Of a DNA stretch of 64,000 nt, positions 27,701 through 42,604 are shown in pieces. Positions within the stretch are counted from its first letter, which is position 1. Each line of letters opens with the position of its first letter. Under the pieces are notes generated by a model. That model did no database searches and was not told the origin of the DNA. It saw only the letters and a list, made by a program, of their open reading frames with translations. The stretch covers positions 687,001 through 751,000 of the forward strand of contig CP106741.1 of NCBI GenBank assembly GCA_030323305.1, in the 5' to 3' direction. Origin of the DNA: Paenibacillus sp. CC-CFT747 (GTDB lineage: Bacteria; Bacillota; Bacilli; Paenibacillales; NBRC-103111). A program made the position numbers and the translations under genes.

Positions 27701-30390
27701 TCCAGCCTGCCCTTGATCCCGGCCACGCCGGAACGGTCGTCCGAGGCTTCCGCCGAGAAGGTGATTTCACCGCGGTACGCCTTGTTATCCTCAATGGAAA
27801 GGGACGTAAACGCCGGCTTGGTGTTGTCTACGATCACGTTCGCCGTGATCTGCTTCAGCGGAGTCGTCCCGTCCACCTGCAGGGCCACCAGGTGCCCGCC
27901 TTCCGCCACCTGGGTCGTATCCCAATCGTAGGACCGGCCGGTCAGCTTGGATTCGGGGATGGTAAACGTCATGTCCGCGCGCTCCTTGGCCGTCTGGTCG
28001 TTGAAAGACCCGTCGCCAAGCGAGATTTTGGTAATCGGCCCGTCGGCATAAGTGCCGTTCCCGATCTTGATCTTGGTGGACTCCACCGGGATGACCGTCC
28101 CGTCGGGAAGCACCAGGCGGACGTTCTGAATGCTGAAATCATCATTATTGTCCGTTGTATCGAGAGGATCCACCCGGTTGCCTGAGGAAACGGAGAATAC
28201 GTTGGCGCCCGCTTTCAGCTCCTCCGCGGGAATGTCGACTGTCACGAGTCTGTTGCCGGTGATGGTCTCATCGAATACCTTCAGCACCTTGTTTCCGGCG
28301 AGAACACCGTTCTTGTAGCCTTTGTTAAAGCCGTCCACTTCCATGACGAAGGTAGCGGAACGGACCATCTTGTCCACCGCGGGCACTTGGACCCCATCAA
28401 TCCAGAGGCTGGTCGCTTCGTTCTCATCGCTGCTCGCCCCGAGCAGGTTACGGGTTCCCGACAGGAAGTCCCCGTCCTGAACATTCAAGGTCAGGGGATC
28501 GACTTCCTCATGCTGAATGGTGATGGAATAAGGCTTGCCGCCGTTCTGAGCCTGGCTGGATATCGTGTTCCGGCCGTCGGTGGCTTCGAAATAATACTCC
28601 AGAGCTTTTGTTTTCATCAGGTCATAGAAGGAAATGGTTTTGGCCGTATAATTCCCTTCCGCGTCCCTCTCCAGGTTCTCCCATTGGTAGGTGTCCTCTT
28701 CCTTCGCTTTATGGTAGAACGTGACCCGCTTGATGCTGCTGTCATCCGTTACCTCTGCCTTCAAAGTAATATCCACGGGAGGAGTCATGGCAAAAGGCGG
28801 GGTGTGCGAAATCACCGGAGCGGTGGCATCCGCAGACAGAGCTTTGGGCTGGCCGGGCACTTGGCTCGCGGCTACACTCCCCGGGCTGGCCGGCAGGCCG
28901 TAGCCCTGCTTGATCATGACGTTGGATCCGTCCTTCGGATACTCGTAGCCGATCCCTTTCTTGCTGACGGCTTCGTTCATCAGTTCCCCGTCATTGTAGG
29001 AGGCGCGGCTGATCTCGAGCCCGGTGTCCGAGACGATGGCCAAGGTCCGTTTGTCCGAATTGATCATCCCATCGTTAGGAGTGGTGCGCATGATCTGGTC
29101 TTCCGTGACGGCGGACCCGAAGTTGGCGTTGAAATCGGCCAAGGTTTTGCCTTGGCTCGCCAGGTTGTTAATCCACAACACCATGCTGTGCTGCGGAGCC
29201 AATAGCTTGTCCTCATCCAGATCCCAATCCTTGAAGGTATTATTCGGATAGATATATTTCAGCTTGTAATCCTTCAAGTTAACGGGCTGATCCGTCGAGT
29301 TATAGACCTCTATGTACTCATAAGTTTGAGCGCTGTCCGGGTTCGGCACGATCTCGGTAATAAGCAGGTCGGGCAGCTTGGTGTAATCCAAGGCTTCGAA
29401 AATGGAAATGTCAAACGTTTGATCCGCCTGTTCCGGCAGACGAGTGACGTGGGTGCCGTCCGACGCCTCCAGGTAATACTTCAGAGAAGAGGCTCCCTGC
29501 AGGACGGCCTGGGGAATGACGGCGGAATAAGCGGCAGCCGATACACTCATCGGCATTGACGTATAAGCGTCTTGTTTATCCGTCTCATAATAAAGCGTGA
29601 CGGAGTCGAGACGGGTTTCCTCGTAGACGGAGGCGGAAATGGTCAAATCCTTGGCCTCCATGTTAGCAAAGGGCCGGCTGTGCTGGATGACCGGCTCGAA
29701 ATAATCTTCCGGAAGCTCGATCGGCTGGTCGGGAGCTTGACCGGTCACCAGCGTTCCCGGAGTCGGCACCTGCTTGGAGGCGAGCTTGATCATCCGGTTC
29801 GTCCCATCTGCAGGCGGTCCGTAGATGATACTCTTGCCGTCCGCATCATCCGTGTTATCGTCGGAGGTAGGTCCGTTGTAGCTTGCCGTCGAGATCCGGT
29901 TCAGGCCGTGATCCGGGGCGAGGGACAAGCTGCGGCCGCCTTTGTTGGCCATCCCTCCGGAATGAAAGACCGCCACCTGGGCATCGGTCAGATTCGTCCC
30001 ATACAGGGCATTGAATTTGGCCAGGTCGTAGGTGATGCCGCCGTTGGTCGCCGGATCGGTGAGGTTCCACAGAACCATCGTTTGTCCGGGGGCCAAGGGA
30101 CGGTCGTCCGCAAGATCCCACTCGAGAGGCGTCCGGTTGTCGTAATAATCGTAAACGACCTTGTAATCCTTCATGTTAACCGTGCGGCTGCTGTTGTTGT
30201 ATACCTCGATAAACTCATAAGCCTCACTCGTGCCGCCTGGCGCCGATTTGGAGTTGGCAACCAGCTCCGTTATCAACAAATACGGCTTAGCGGCCGAGGC
30301 GCTAACCGAGGGGACCGCTCCGGCCAGCGGAAATCCGGTAACCAGAACGCTTAGCGACAGAAACATGCTCAAAAACTTGCGCTTGACCAT
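24762..30390 (-). CDS. Giant surface protein: lamin-tail domains, metallophosphoesterase and SLH anchor, frameshifted
   Basis: ATG 30390 follows AGGGAAGGG. A signal peptide (about 1-33) is followed by a lamin-tail domain (LLITELVANS, YEFIEVYNNSS) and a second one at about 340-500 (LLITEIVPNP, YEYIEVYNSTD). Ig-like and Big-like segments come next, then a calcineurin-type phosphoesterase at about 1135-1400. Its motifs are WMSDTQYY, HTGDIVDNYD, VVAGNHDVNH, ATHEY and LCGHIHG. A Gly/Asn/Ser-rich linker (about 1470-1500) leads to three SLH repeats, which bind pyruvylated wall polymer. Two G runs one base short, at 26006-26010 and 25688-25691, break the frame; restored, the protein has 1876 residues. 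It is probably an S-layer-anchored secreted phosphatase or nuclease. It is coupled to the HupE-like gene. Confidence 0.88.
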
Positions 30391-30522
30391 TATTCACCCT
30401 TCCCTTTCTTCCTAATAACCGGTCTCCTTTTTCTGAAATAGAAGACAAGCTTATTTGTTAAATTGTAGAAAGGGAATGTATGCGCCGCATTACGACAGCT
30501 TGAAGAATTTGTAAACCGCACG

Positions 30523-30548
30523 AAAAAACCGGCCTCCGAAGAGACCGG
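30523..30548 (-). terminator. Terminator of the dehydrogenase-Tat operon
   Basis: On the minus strand, CCGGTCTC / GAGGCCGG with tetraloop TTCG, followed by TTTTTT. It lies 31 bases past the tatA stop. Confidence 0.9.
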
Positions 30549-30579
30549 CTCTTATGAACCATCCTTATTTTTTCAACTT

Positions 30580-30774
30580 CTACTCCCAAGCCTTCTTCTC
30601 CGGCTTGCCTTCCTCCAGCGTCGCTTCCTCCACCATTCCTTTGGTGGAATTGCGGAACTCCCGCAAGGTGTCGCCTACCGCTCTTCCGAGGAGCGGCAGC
30701 TTGGACGGCCCGAATACGACTAGCGTGATGAGCAGAATGATCACCAGGCCGGAAATGCCTATGTTGTTAAACAT
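30580..30774 (-). CDS. tatA: Twin-arginine translocase protein TatA
   Basis: 64-residue pore component of the Tat export system. It has one N-terminal membrane helix ([18 protein letters not shown]), the conserved [14 protein letters not shown] hinge, an amphipathic helix and a charged tail ([15 protein letters not shown]). The start has AAGGAGG-like sequence just upstream. It lies last in the operon, after tatC, which is the reverse of the usual tatA-tatC order. Confidence 0.95.
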   Translation of the reverse strand: MFNNIGISGLVIILLITLVVFGPSKLPLLGRAVGDTLREFRNSTKGMVEEATLEEGKPEKKAWE

Positions 30775-30787
30775 GGTTTACCTCCTT

Positions 30788-31516
30788 TCATGGAGTGGGG
30801 ACAGCCGACAAACGGCGGCGGTAATACCGCCCCGCCACGACCGTACTCACTTCAAACAGCAGAATTAGCGGAATGGTCACGGACAGATGGGAAACGAAAT
30901 CCGGCGGCGAAATGCAGGTGCCGAGCACCGCCAGTCCCACGTAGGCATATTTGCGTGTAGCCTTCAGCCGTTCGGGCGTCAGAAGCCCGAGCCGGGTCAG
31001 GAAGAGCACCACGAGCGGCATCTCAAAAGCAAACCCGAGCGGAACCACCGTGTGAAACAGGAACGTGAAGTATTTGTCGATCCCGTACGTTTCTACCGCT
31101 CCAATGCTTCCGTTCAGCTTCTTCATGAAGCCGACCATCATGGGGAAGGCCACAAGGTAGCTGAAGGTAAGGCCAATCCCGAACAGCACGAACGAGGCGG
31201 GCACGTACAGGAGCGTTCCCTTGGCCTCCTCTTCCGTAAGGCCGGGCCGGACAAAATGCCAGACCTGGTACAGAAGCACCGGGAGGGTAAACAAAGCCGC
31301 AAAGACAAACGCGCATTTCATATAGATGGCCAGTCCGTCTGTGAAGCCGAACACATTCCACTCGATGGGAACCGCGGCAGGCTGCGATTGGATGTACCGC
31401 AGCAGATGGGGCGAGACATACAGGCCCGCCACCAGCATCAGCAGGAACCACGCCGCGGCAATGAGCAGCCTCCGCCGGAGCTCGGTTAGATGCCCCACCA
31501 TCTCCTTCGCTTCCAT
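30788..31516 (-). CDS. tatC: Twin-arginine translocase protein TatC
   Basis: 242 residues, six helices. The N-terminal motif GHLTELRRRL recognises twin-arginine signals. FVRPGLTEEEAKGTLLYVP is the conserved periplasmic-loop region. SPPDFVSHLSVTIPLILLFE is the conserved end of TatC proteins. It lies between the GMC dehydrogenase subunit and tatA on the same strand. The operon's first gene encodes a protein with a clear Tat signal, so this TatC/TatA pair probably serves that enzyme first. Confidence 0.95.
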   Translation of the reverse strand: MEAKEMVGHLTELRRRLLIAAAWFLLMLVAGLYVSPHLLRYIQSQPAAVPIEWNVFGFTDGLAIYMKCAFVFAALFTLPVLLYQVWHFVRPGLTEEEAKGTLLYVPASFVLFGIGLTFSYLVAFPMMVGFMKKLNGSIGAVETYGIDKYFTFLFHTVVPLGFAFEMPLVVLFLTRLGLLTPERLKATRKYAYVGLAVLGTCISPPDFVSHLSVTIPLILLFEVSTVVAGRYYRRRLSAVPTP

Positions 31517-31533
31517 GCTGCATCCCTCCGTTT

Positions 31534-33258
31534 CTAGACTAGCGAGCCTCCGCCTTTTTTCAAATACTGGAGAAGGCCATCCGCGGCGCGGTATGCGAGA
31601 GCCCCCACCGTCCCCGTCGGGTTGTATCCGCTGTTGTGCGGGAAAGCCGAAGCGCCGACCACGAAGACATTATCCGCATCCCACATCTGCAGGTAGCTGT
31701 TTACCGCCGAAGTGCCCGGGTCGGCTCCCATGATGACCCCGCCCGTATTGTGAGTGGACTGGTACGGGACGATGTTGTAGGTCGTGATGACATTGGCCGT
31801 TTCCTGCTTGGTCGGCTTCATTTCCTTCATGATCGCACTGGTTTTGGTAGCCATGAACTTAACCAATTCCTTGTCCTGGTCCTCAAAGTCGTATGTCAGG
31901 CGAAGCAGCGGCAGACCGTATACATCCTTGTAAGTAGGATCCAGGTCCAGATAATGATGCCTCCACGCCATGTTCGACCCTTGGGTCGCTACAACGAGAT
32001 TGCGGTTCGCGTACTTGATGGACGCCTGCTTGAAAGCTTTGCCCCATTTGGGCGTTCCATTCGGAGTCGGGTTGTTCGCGATCGGCCTCATCCCCGTCTG
32101 GGTCACCCGGATGTTCGCGCCATGAAGGAAATTCAAGCTCCCATGGTCAAAGTTATCCCCGTTAAAATCGTCAATGCCGCTGCCCAGGGCACCCGCTCCC
32201 ATGTACAGGTTAAATTCTTTGTCGTCATAGTAGCCGACCGTCTGGCCGCCGACAATCTGGTAGGCGTAGTTCTTGCCGATGACCCCGGTACCGGCCTGCG
32301 GGTCGTAGGGTTTGCCGAGCTTGGAGGTCAGCAGCAGTCTCACGTTATTAAAGACATAGCTCGTCAGAACGACCACGTCCGCAGGCTGCTCGAATTCCTC
32401 CCCGGTCATCGTGTTGACATACACGACGCCGGTCGCCTTGCTCCCGGTGTGCAGCACCCGGATCACGTTCGAGAACGTACGAACCTCCAGATTCCCGGTC
32501 TTCTGGGCGACGGGCAGCACGGTAACGACCGGGTCCGCCTTCGCTCCGTATTCACAACCGAAGCGTTCGCAGAACCCGCAGTACTGGCAGGCCGCCCGGG
32601 AGATGCCGTCCGAGTTCGTGTAGGCGTCCGCCAGATTGGCGGAAGGGATCACATAAGGGTGAAACCCGAGCTTTTTCGAGGCGTCCTCGAACATTTTCAT
32701 CATCGGCGACTTCTTCATCGGACCAACCGGGAAAGGGGCGGAGCGCTTACCCACCATCGGATTCTGTTCCTTCTCCCCGGAAATGCCCGCCATTTTCTCA
32801 AACTTATCGAAATAAGGCTCCAGCTGGTCATAGGTTATGCCCCAGTCCTGCAGCTGCATCCCGTCCGGGATCTTCTTCTTGCCGTAGCGCTCCACCGTCT
32901 TCGAGTAAATCTCGAAATCATACGGGAGGAAGCGGAAATTTTGCCCGTTCCAGTGAATTCCTGCGCCTCCAAGCCCGTCTCCCATCAGGAAAGAACCGTA
33001 AGACCTCATAGGCAGCGATTTCACTTTCTCAGTGTTACGGAACGTGATGGTTTCCCGGGAAAGGTCCTGCATCATTTCATACCGCTGAGCATAGCGAAGC
33101 TCATCGTGAACCATGAAATAGTCCTGCGTGCTGCGGTTTTTGCCGCGCTCCAGGCCGACGACCTTCGTTCCCGCCTTCGTCAGCTCCGACGCGATAATCG
33201 TTCCCGCCCAGCCCATTCCGACGATGACGACCGGAACCTTGGGCAATTTGGTTGCCAT
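31534..33258 (-). CDS. GMC-family dehydrogenase large subunit (gluconate 2-dehydrogenase type)
   Basis: FAD enzyme of the membrane-bound sugar/gluconate dehydrogenase group. 574 residues. FAD-binding fold near the start: VVIVGMGWAGTIIASELTKAG. A Cys cluster CQYCGFCERFGC lies at about 230; related dehydrogenases bind a [3Fe-4S] cluster with a similar cluster of cysteines. C-terminal GMC features include STHNTGGVIMGAD and FPHNSGYNPTGTVGALAYR. It has no export signal itself, which fits carriage through Tat by the small subunit encoded just upstream (hitchhiker export). The substrate may be gluconate or another polyol or sugar acid; the sequence does not decide. Confidence 0.9.
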   Translation of the reverse strand: MATKLPKVPVVIVGMGWAGTIIASELTKAGTKVVGLERGKNRSTQDYFMVHDELRYAQRYEMMQDLSRETITFRNTEKVKSLPMRSYGSFLMGDGLGGAGIHWNGQNFRFLPYDFEIYSKTVERYGKKKIPDGMQLQDWGITYDQLEPYFDKFEKMAGISGEKEQNPMVGKRSAPFPVGPMKKSPMMKMFEDASKKLGFHPYVIPSANLADAYTNSDGISRAACQYCGFCERFGCEYGAKADPVVTVLPVAQKTGNLEVRTFSNVIRVLHTGSKATGVVYVNTMTGEEFEQPADVVVLTSYVFNNVRLLLTSKLGKPYDPQAGTGVIGKNYAYQIVGGQTVGYYDDKEFNLYMGAGALGSGIDDFNGDNFDHGSLNFLHGANIRVTQTGMRPIANNPTPNGTPKWGKAFKQASIKYANRNLVVATQGSNMAWRHHYLDLDPTYKDVYGLPLLRLTYDFEDQDKELVKFMATKTSAIMKEMKPTKQETANVITTYNIVPYQSTHNTGGVIMGADPGTSAVNSYLQMWDADNVFVVGASAFPHNSGYNPTGTVGALAYRAADGLLQYLKKGGGSLV

Positions 33259-33291
33259 GGGTGTATCCCTCCTTCGGTTATCCGTTAACGG

Positions 33292-34094
33292 CTAGTGTCC
33301 CATATGATCATGCAGACTCGCCGGGTCCATCTTGATGAAGCCGTCCTTCTCAATCTTGTCGAGATAAGCCATCTGGTCACCCGGATAGCCCTTCATTTTC
33401 CAGCCGCCCATGCCCTTGTTGCCGCCGTACAGCGGATCGGCATAGGCCCCCTCGATCGTGAGCGACCGGAACAGGTTGAAGAACAGACTGCCCGGCACAT
33501 CCTTCAGCAGCACCCCTTGTCCCTTCTCAAAGGCTGTCAGCACCTCATCCTGCTGATCTTCCTTCAATTCCGGAAAGTTCACGGAATATTTCTTCTGGCT
33601 GTACTCGTTCAGCGCTTCGAGCCCCATGGTGATCAGCTCATGCCGTTTGAAGCTCGCCTGGTAGCCCTGGGTGGCTTCCGCCTTAGAGAAGGGACCCATC
33701 ATGTAGTCCTTCCCGTTCATGCCGTACTGCCCGGCCATCTGGTGGTCGATGAAATAGGCGACGCCGAGTTCCTTGGCGCCCGGTCCCAGATCATCCTTAG
33801 GGAATATGCGTTCCGCGGCTGCTTCCGCAATCCGGAACTGCTCCTGGGTGAAGAACATTAACGCCTGGTTGAAGTCTTTGGCCGGAGCGGGCGCCGCTCC
33901 GCCGCCTCCTCCTTGCTGGGGCTTGTTCTTTCGGCCAATAGCGTTCCCGATAAGCCCCCCGATGACCCCGCCTGCCACCACTCCGCCTACCGCAGCCCCC
34001 GAAACTTTCAGGAAGCTACGACGGGATTCATCGGGCGGCCGCCGGGGGAGTCTCCCGGTGTCCCTCCGGTAGGTTCTTTTGTTTCGTCAGCCAT
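33292..34094 (-). CDS. Gluconate 2-dehydrogenase subunit 3-like protein with Tat signal, frameshifted
   Basis: Small subunit of the dehydrogenase. ATG 34094 follows GAGGAGG. The signal peptide has the twin-arginine motif SRRSFLK (Arg25-Arg26) and a Gly/Val/Ala-rich helix (VSGAAVGGVVAGGVIGG). The frame breaks between the start and the signal (run at 34033-34035, one base short), so without correction the gene would seem to begin inside the signal at 33981. The mature domain (FFTQEQFRIAEAAAERIFP to PLYGGNKGMGGWKMKGYPG) is the gluconate 2-dehydrogenase subunit 3 family. Corrected length 267 residues. It leads the operon subunit 3 - GMC - tatC - tatA. Confidence 0.9.
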
Positions 34095-34287
34095 GCCTGG
34101 ACCTCCTCGCTGGATGGTAATGCCTTTGGAGGAATTATGCCCGGGAATGTTTTCTTTATCCGTTATTTTTTATATGGTTGAAAGGCCTTTCCGGAGGGTA
34201 AGGGATGAATGATACGACAAAAAGAGGATAAGCTAACCGAAGCTCTAAGAACTTAGCCATCTTAACTGGCAAGGAGGTTAACCATTC

Positions 34288-34662
34288 ATGATGTCAAAAA
34301 GCAGATGGGCCGGCCTATCCGTATCCGTTCTTCTAGCCTTGTCCCTTTCCGCTTGCGGAGGGAATAAGCAGGGAGCAAGTCCGAGCCCCGGAGGCGGCGC
34401 CGCTACGCCAGGGGGTACGACCGGCGGTGCCACGGTGGATGCCCAAGCCGTTTACAAAGCGAACTGCGTAACCTGCCACGGGGACAATCTGGAGGGCCGC
34501 ATGGGCGGCAACACCAACCTGACGAAGGTAGGGGGACGGAAATCCAAGGACCAGATTACCGCCCAGATCACGAACGGGGGCAACGGCATGCCGGCCTTCG
34601 GCAGCAAGCTGAAGCCGGACGAGATCTCCGCCTTGGCGGACTGGCTCGCGGCCAAGAAATAA
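34288..34662 (+). CDS. Lipoprotein cytochrome c
   Basis: 124 residues. ATG 34288 follows AAGGAGG (34271-34277); an ATG at 34291 is also possible. The lipobox is LSAC with lipidated Cys23, followed by a Gly/Pro/Thr linker. The heme site is CVTCH (Cys60-His64) and the axial Met is in GNGMPAFGSKL. The fold ends LADWLAAKK. It is divergent from the dehydrogenase operon across about 190 bases and is the likely electron acceptor for it, carrying electrons to the respiratory chain on the outer membrane face. Confidence 0.93.
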   Translation: MMSKSRWAGLSVSVLLALSLSACGGNKQGASPSPGGGAATPGGTTGGATVDAQAVYKANCVTCHGDNLEGRMGGNTNLTKVGGRKSKDQITAQITNGGNGMPAFGSKLKPDEISALADWLAAKK

Positions 34663-34680
34663 GCCGTCTTTACAAGGGAT

Positions 34681-34700
34681 AACGGGGGCTTACCCCCGTT
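34681..34700 (+). terminator. Hairpin after the cytochrome c gene
   Basis: AACGGGGG / CCCCCGTT with loop CTTA, followed by TTCCC. A second, stronger hairpin follows at 34715. Confidence 0.65.
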
Positions 34701-34714
34701 TCCCTCCCCACACC

Positions 34715-34757
34715 AAAAGACCCGAAGCTTCTCCGTTAGGAGCCGCTTCGGGTCTTT
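34715..34757. terminator. Bidirectional terminator between cytochrome c and glutamate synthase genes
   Basis: Stem AAGACCCGAAGC / GCTTCGGGTCTT with A-rich and T-rich flanks. It serves the minus-strand glutamate synthase operon and backs up the cytochrome c terminator. Confidence 0.9.
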
Positions 34758-34848
34758 GGGTTATGGGTTTCGTCTGACGCAGGTGGGGCTAACGCGATGA
34801 GCGGATGGCGTCCACCCGCCGTGTTTCGGGCGCCGGAACGGGCCGGGC

Positions 34849-36332
<1,484 letters not shown>

Positions 36333-36351
36333 TGTTCTCCACCGCTCCTCT

Positions 36352-40952
<4,601 letters not shown>

Positions 40953-41211
40953 CCTTTCTTTTCAGTGGTTTAAATTATTGTAGCTTTAACGCGCGAAAGC
41001 CAATGCCAAAAGAAGAACGCTTTCCTATCCTAATGGGACAAGCGCGTTACCCCGGTGATTCGGCCGGCCGGAAAGTTTCTGTCCGGCACATGGTTGCCGG
41101 CCATTTAAGGTCTTTATGGCCAGTCGGTTTTTATTTTACATCATTTTAACACCGCCATTAGCCAAGAACAATAAGGAATATTCACAATTTCGCCGAATTT
41201 TGGCCGTTTAC
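40953..41211. other. Intergenic region upstream of glutamate synthase
   Basis: AT-richer than its surroundings, without coding potential. It must hold the minus-strand glutamate synthase promoter. I searched by eye for the GlnR/TnrA box (TGTNA-N7-TNACA) and found no good match, nor a riboswitch. Confidence 0.6.
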
Positions 41212-41230
41212 TTATAAGAACTTCTTATAA
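41212..41230. promoter_or_regulatory. Perfect 19-base palindrome
   Basis: TTATAAGAACTTCTTATAA has two perfect 9-base arms around one C. It lies between the divergent glutamate synthase and glycosyltransferase genes, about 40 bases before the -35 box of the latter. The form is that of a dimeric regulator site; I do not recognise the regulator. Confidence 0.6.
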
Positions 41231-41270
41231 AGGAAACGCCTTCATTTTATAAAGTGTCTCTGTGCCTTCT

Positions 41271-41299
41271 TTGTGATGGCAGGCAAAACATGCTATCAT
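41271..41299 (+). promoter_or_regulatory. Sigma-A-like promoter of the first glycosyltransferase
   Basis: -35 TTGTGA (41271-41276), 17-base spacer, -10 TATCAT (41294-41299). The start codon is about 90 bases downstream. Confidence 0.7.
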
Positions 41300-41386
41300 A
41301 CTTTTACTAGAATCTTGCAAAAAACGCGGCGGGAAAAGGCTTGAGGATCGGCTTCGTTTAGCATATGAAGGTCAGGTGAAAGAGGT

Positions 41387-42502
41387 ATGAGAAAAAGAGA
41401 GTCCTTCTCCTGTCGGAGGGCTTCGGTTCGGGTCATACGCAGGCCGCCCACGCCATTTCGGTCGGGCTTCGCCGGCTGTCTTCCATGGTCCGGACACGGG
41501 TACTGGAGCTGGGTGCCTTTCAGCACCCTACCATCGCTCCGCTCATTTTCTCAGCCTACCGCAAAACGGTCACCTCCCAGCCCAAGCTGTACGGAATGCT
41601 CTACCGCCATCAATACAAAAATCCTTGAATCGGCTCACCTCGCTAGCGCTTCACCGGATCTTCTATTCGCAGACCGCTTCCATCATCAAGCAGCTGCGGC
41701 CGGATATGATCGTGTGCACCCATCCTTTTCCGAATGTGGTGGTGTCCCGGTTGAAGCGTTCGGGGCTCGCCATTCCGCTCTGCACGGTCATTACGGATTA
41801 TGACGCCCACGGCACCTGGATCGATCCCGCGGTCAACAAATACCTGGTTTCGACCGCCGAGGTGCGCGACAAGCTGATCGGCCGCGGCGTGCCGGAATCC
41901 ATCATCGAAGTGACGGGAATTCCCGTTCATCCGGACTTCTGGATTCCCTCCTCGGATAAAGACGAGCTTCGTTCCCGGTTCGGTCTGGCAGCCAAGCCGA
42001 CGGTCCTCATCATGGGCGGCGGCTGGGGGCTCGTCAATAACGAGGAGCTGATCCGGCACATGAGCCGGTTCCGGGAGGAGATCCAGCTCATTTTTTGCCT
42101 CGGCAATAATGAGAAGATCCGGCAGCGGCTTATGCACGACCCCTTTTTCAGCATCCGAATATCCGGCTGCTCGGTTATACGAAGGAAATCGACAAGCTGA
42201 TGGAGGTCTCCGATCTTCTCGTGACGAAGCCGGGAGGCATGACCTGCACGGAAGCGATGGCCAAGGGCATCCCGATGCTTTTCTACAGCCCCATTCCCGG
42301 GCAGGAGGAGGAGAACTGCCAGTATTTTACCGACCAAGGCTACGGAACGGTCATCCAATCGATGGACACGGTGACGTACTGGTTTAACCGGCTCTTGGAG
42401 GATTATCCGGAATTCGTGAAGCGGAGAGCCTGGATGCAGCAGGAGCAGCTGAAGAGCGGACCTGAGGTTTGCTCCCGGGCGATCATGGAGTTTCTGCAAT
42501 AA
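41387..42502 (+). CDS. UgtP/MGDG-synthase-like glycosyltransferase (GT28), frameshifted
   Basis: Membrane-associated glycosyltransferase related to processive diacylglycerol glucosyltransferases. ATG 41387 follows AAAGAGGT. Three missing bases split it: in the A run at about 41392, near 41633, and near 42145. The corrected N-terminus reads VLLLSEGFGSGHTQAAHAIS, the MGDG-synthase motif. It continues with VCTHPFPNVVVSRLK, VTGIPVHPDFW, LIMGGGWGLVNNEE and the donor-sugar site DLLVTKPGGMTCTEAMAKG. Corrected length 372 residues. Likely product is a glycolipid for membrane or lipoteichoic acid anchoring. A paralogue lies at 52305. Confidence 0.88.
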
Positions 42503-42518
42503 CGTCTCGGCTTATAAT

Positions 42519-42556
42519 AAAGGCAGCCAACCGTCCATGCGGTTGGCTGCCTTTTT
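42519..42556 (+). terminator. Terminator after the first glycosyltransferase
   Basis: Perfect stem AGGCAGCCAACC / GGTTGGCTGCCT with loop GTCCATGC and a TTTTT tail. Confidence 0.94.
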
Positions 42557-42604
42557 GGACCTCTATCTCCTTCTCCCATGCACACGTTAACAGTATCAAA
42601 AAAA

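Noticed and set aside
31636-33288. 550-codon open frame on the plus strand.
   Set aside because: Antisense shadow of the GMC dehydrogenase gene; no ribosome site and no family features.
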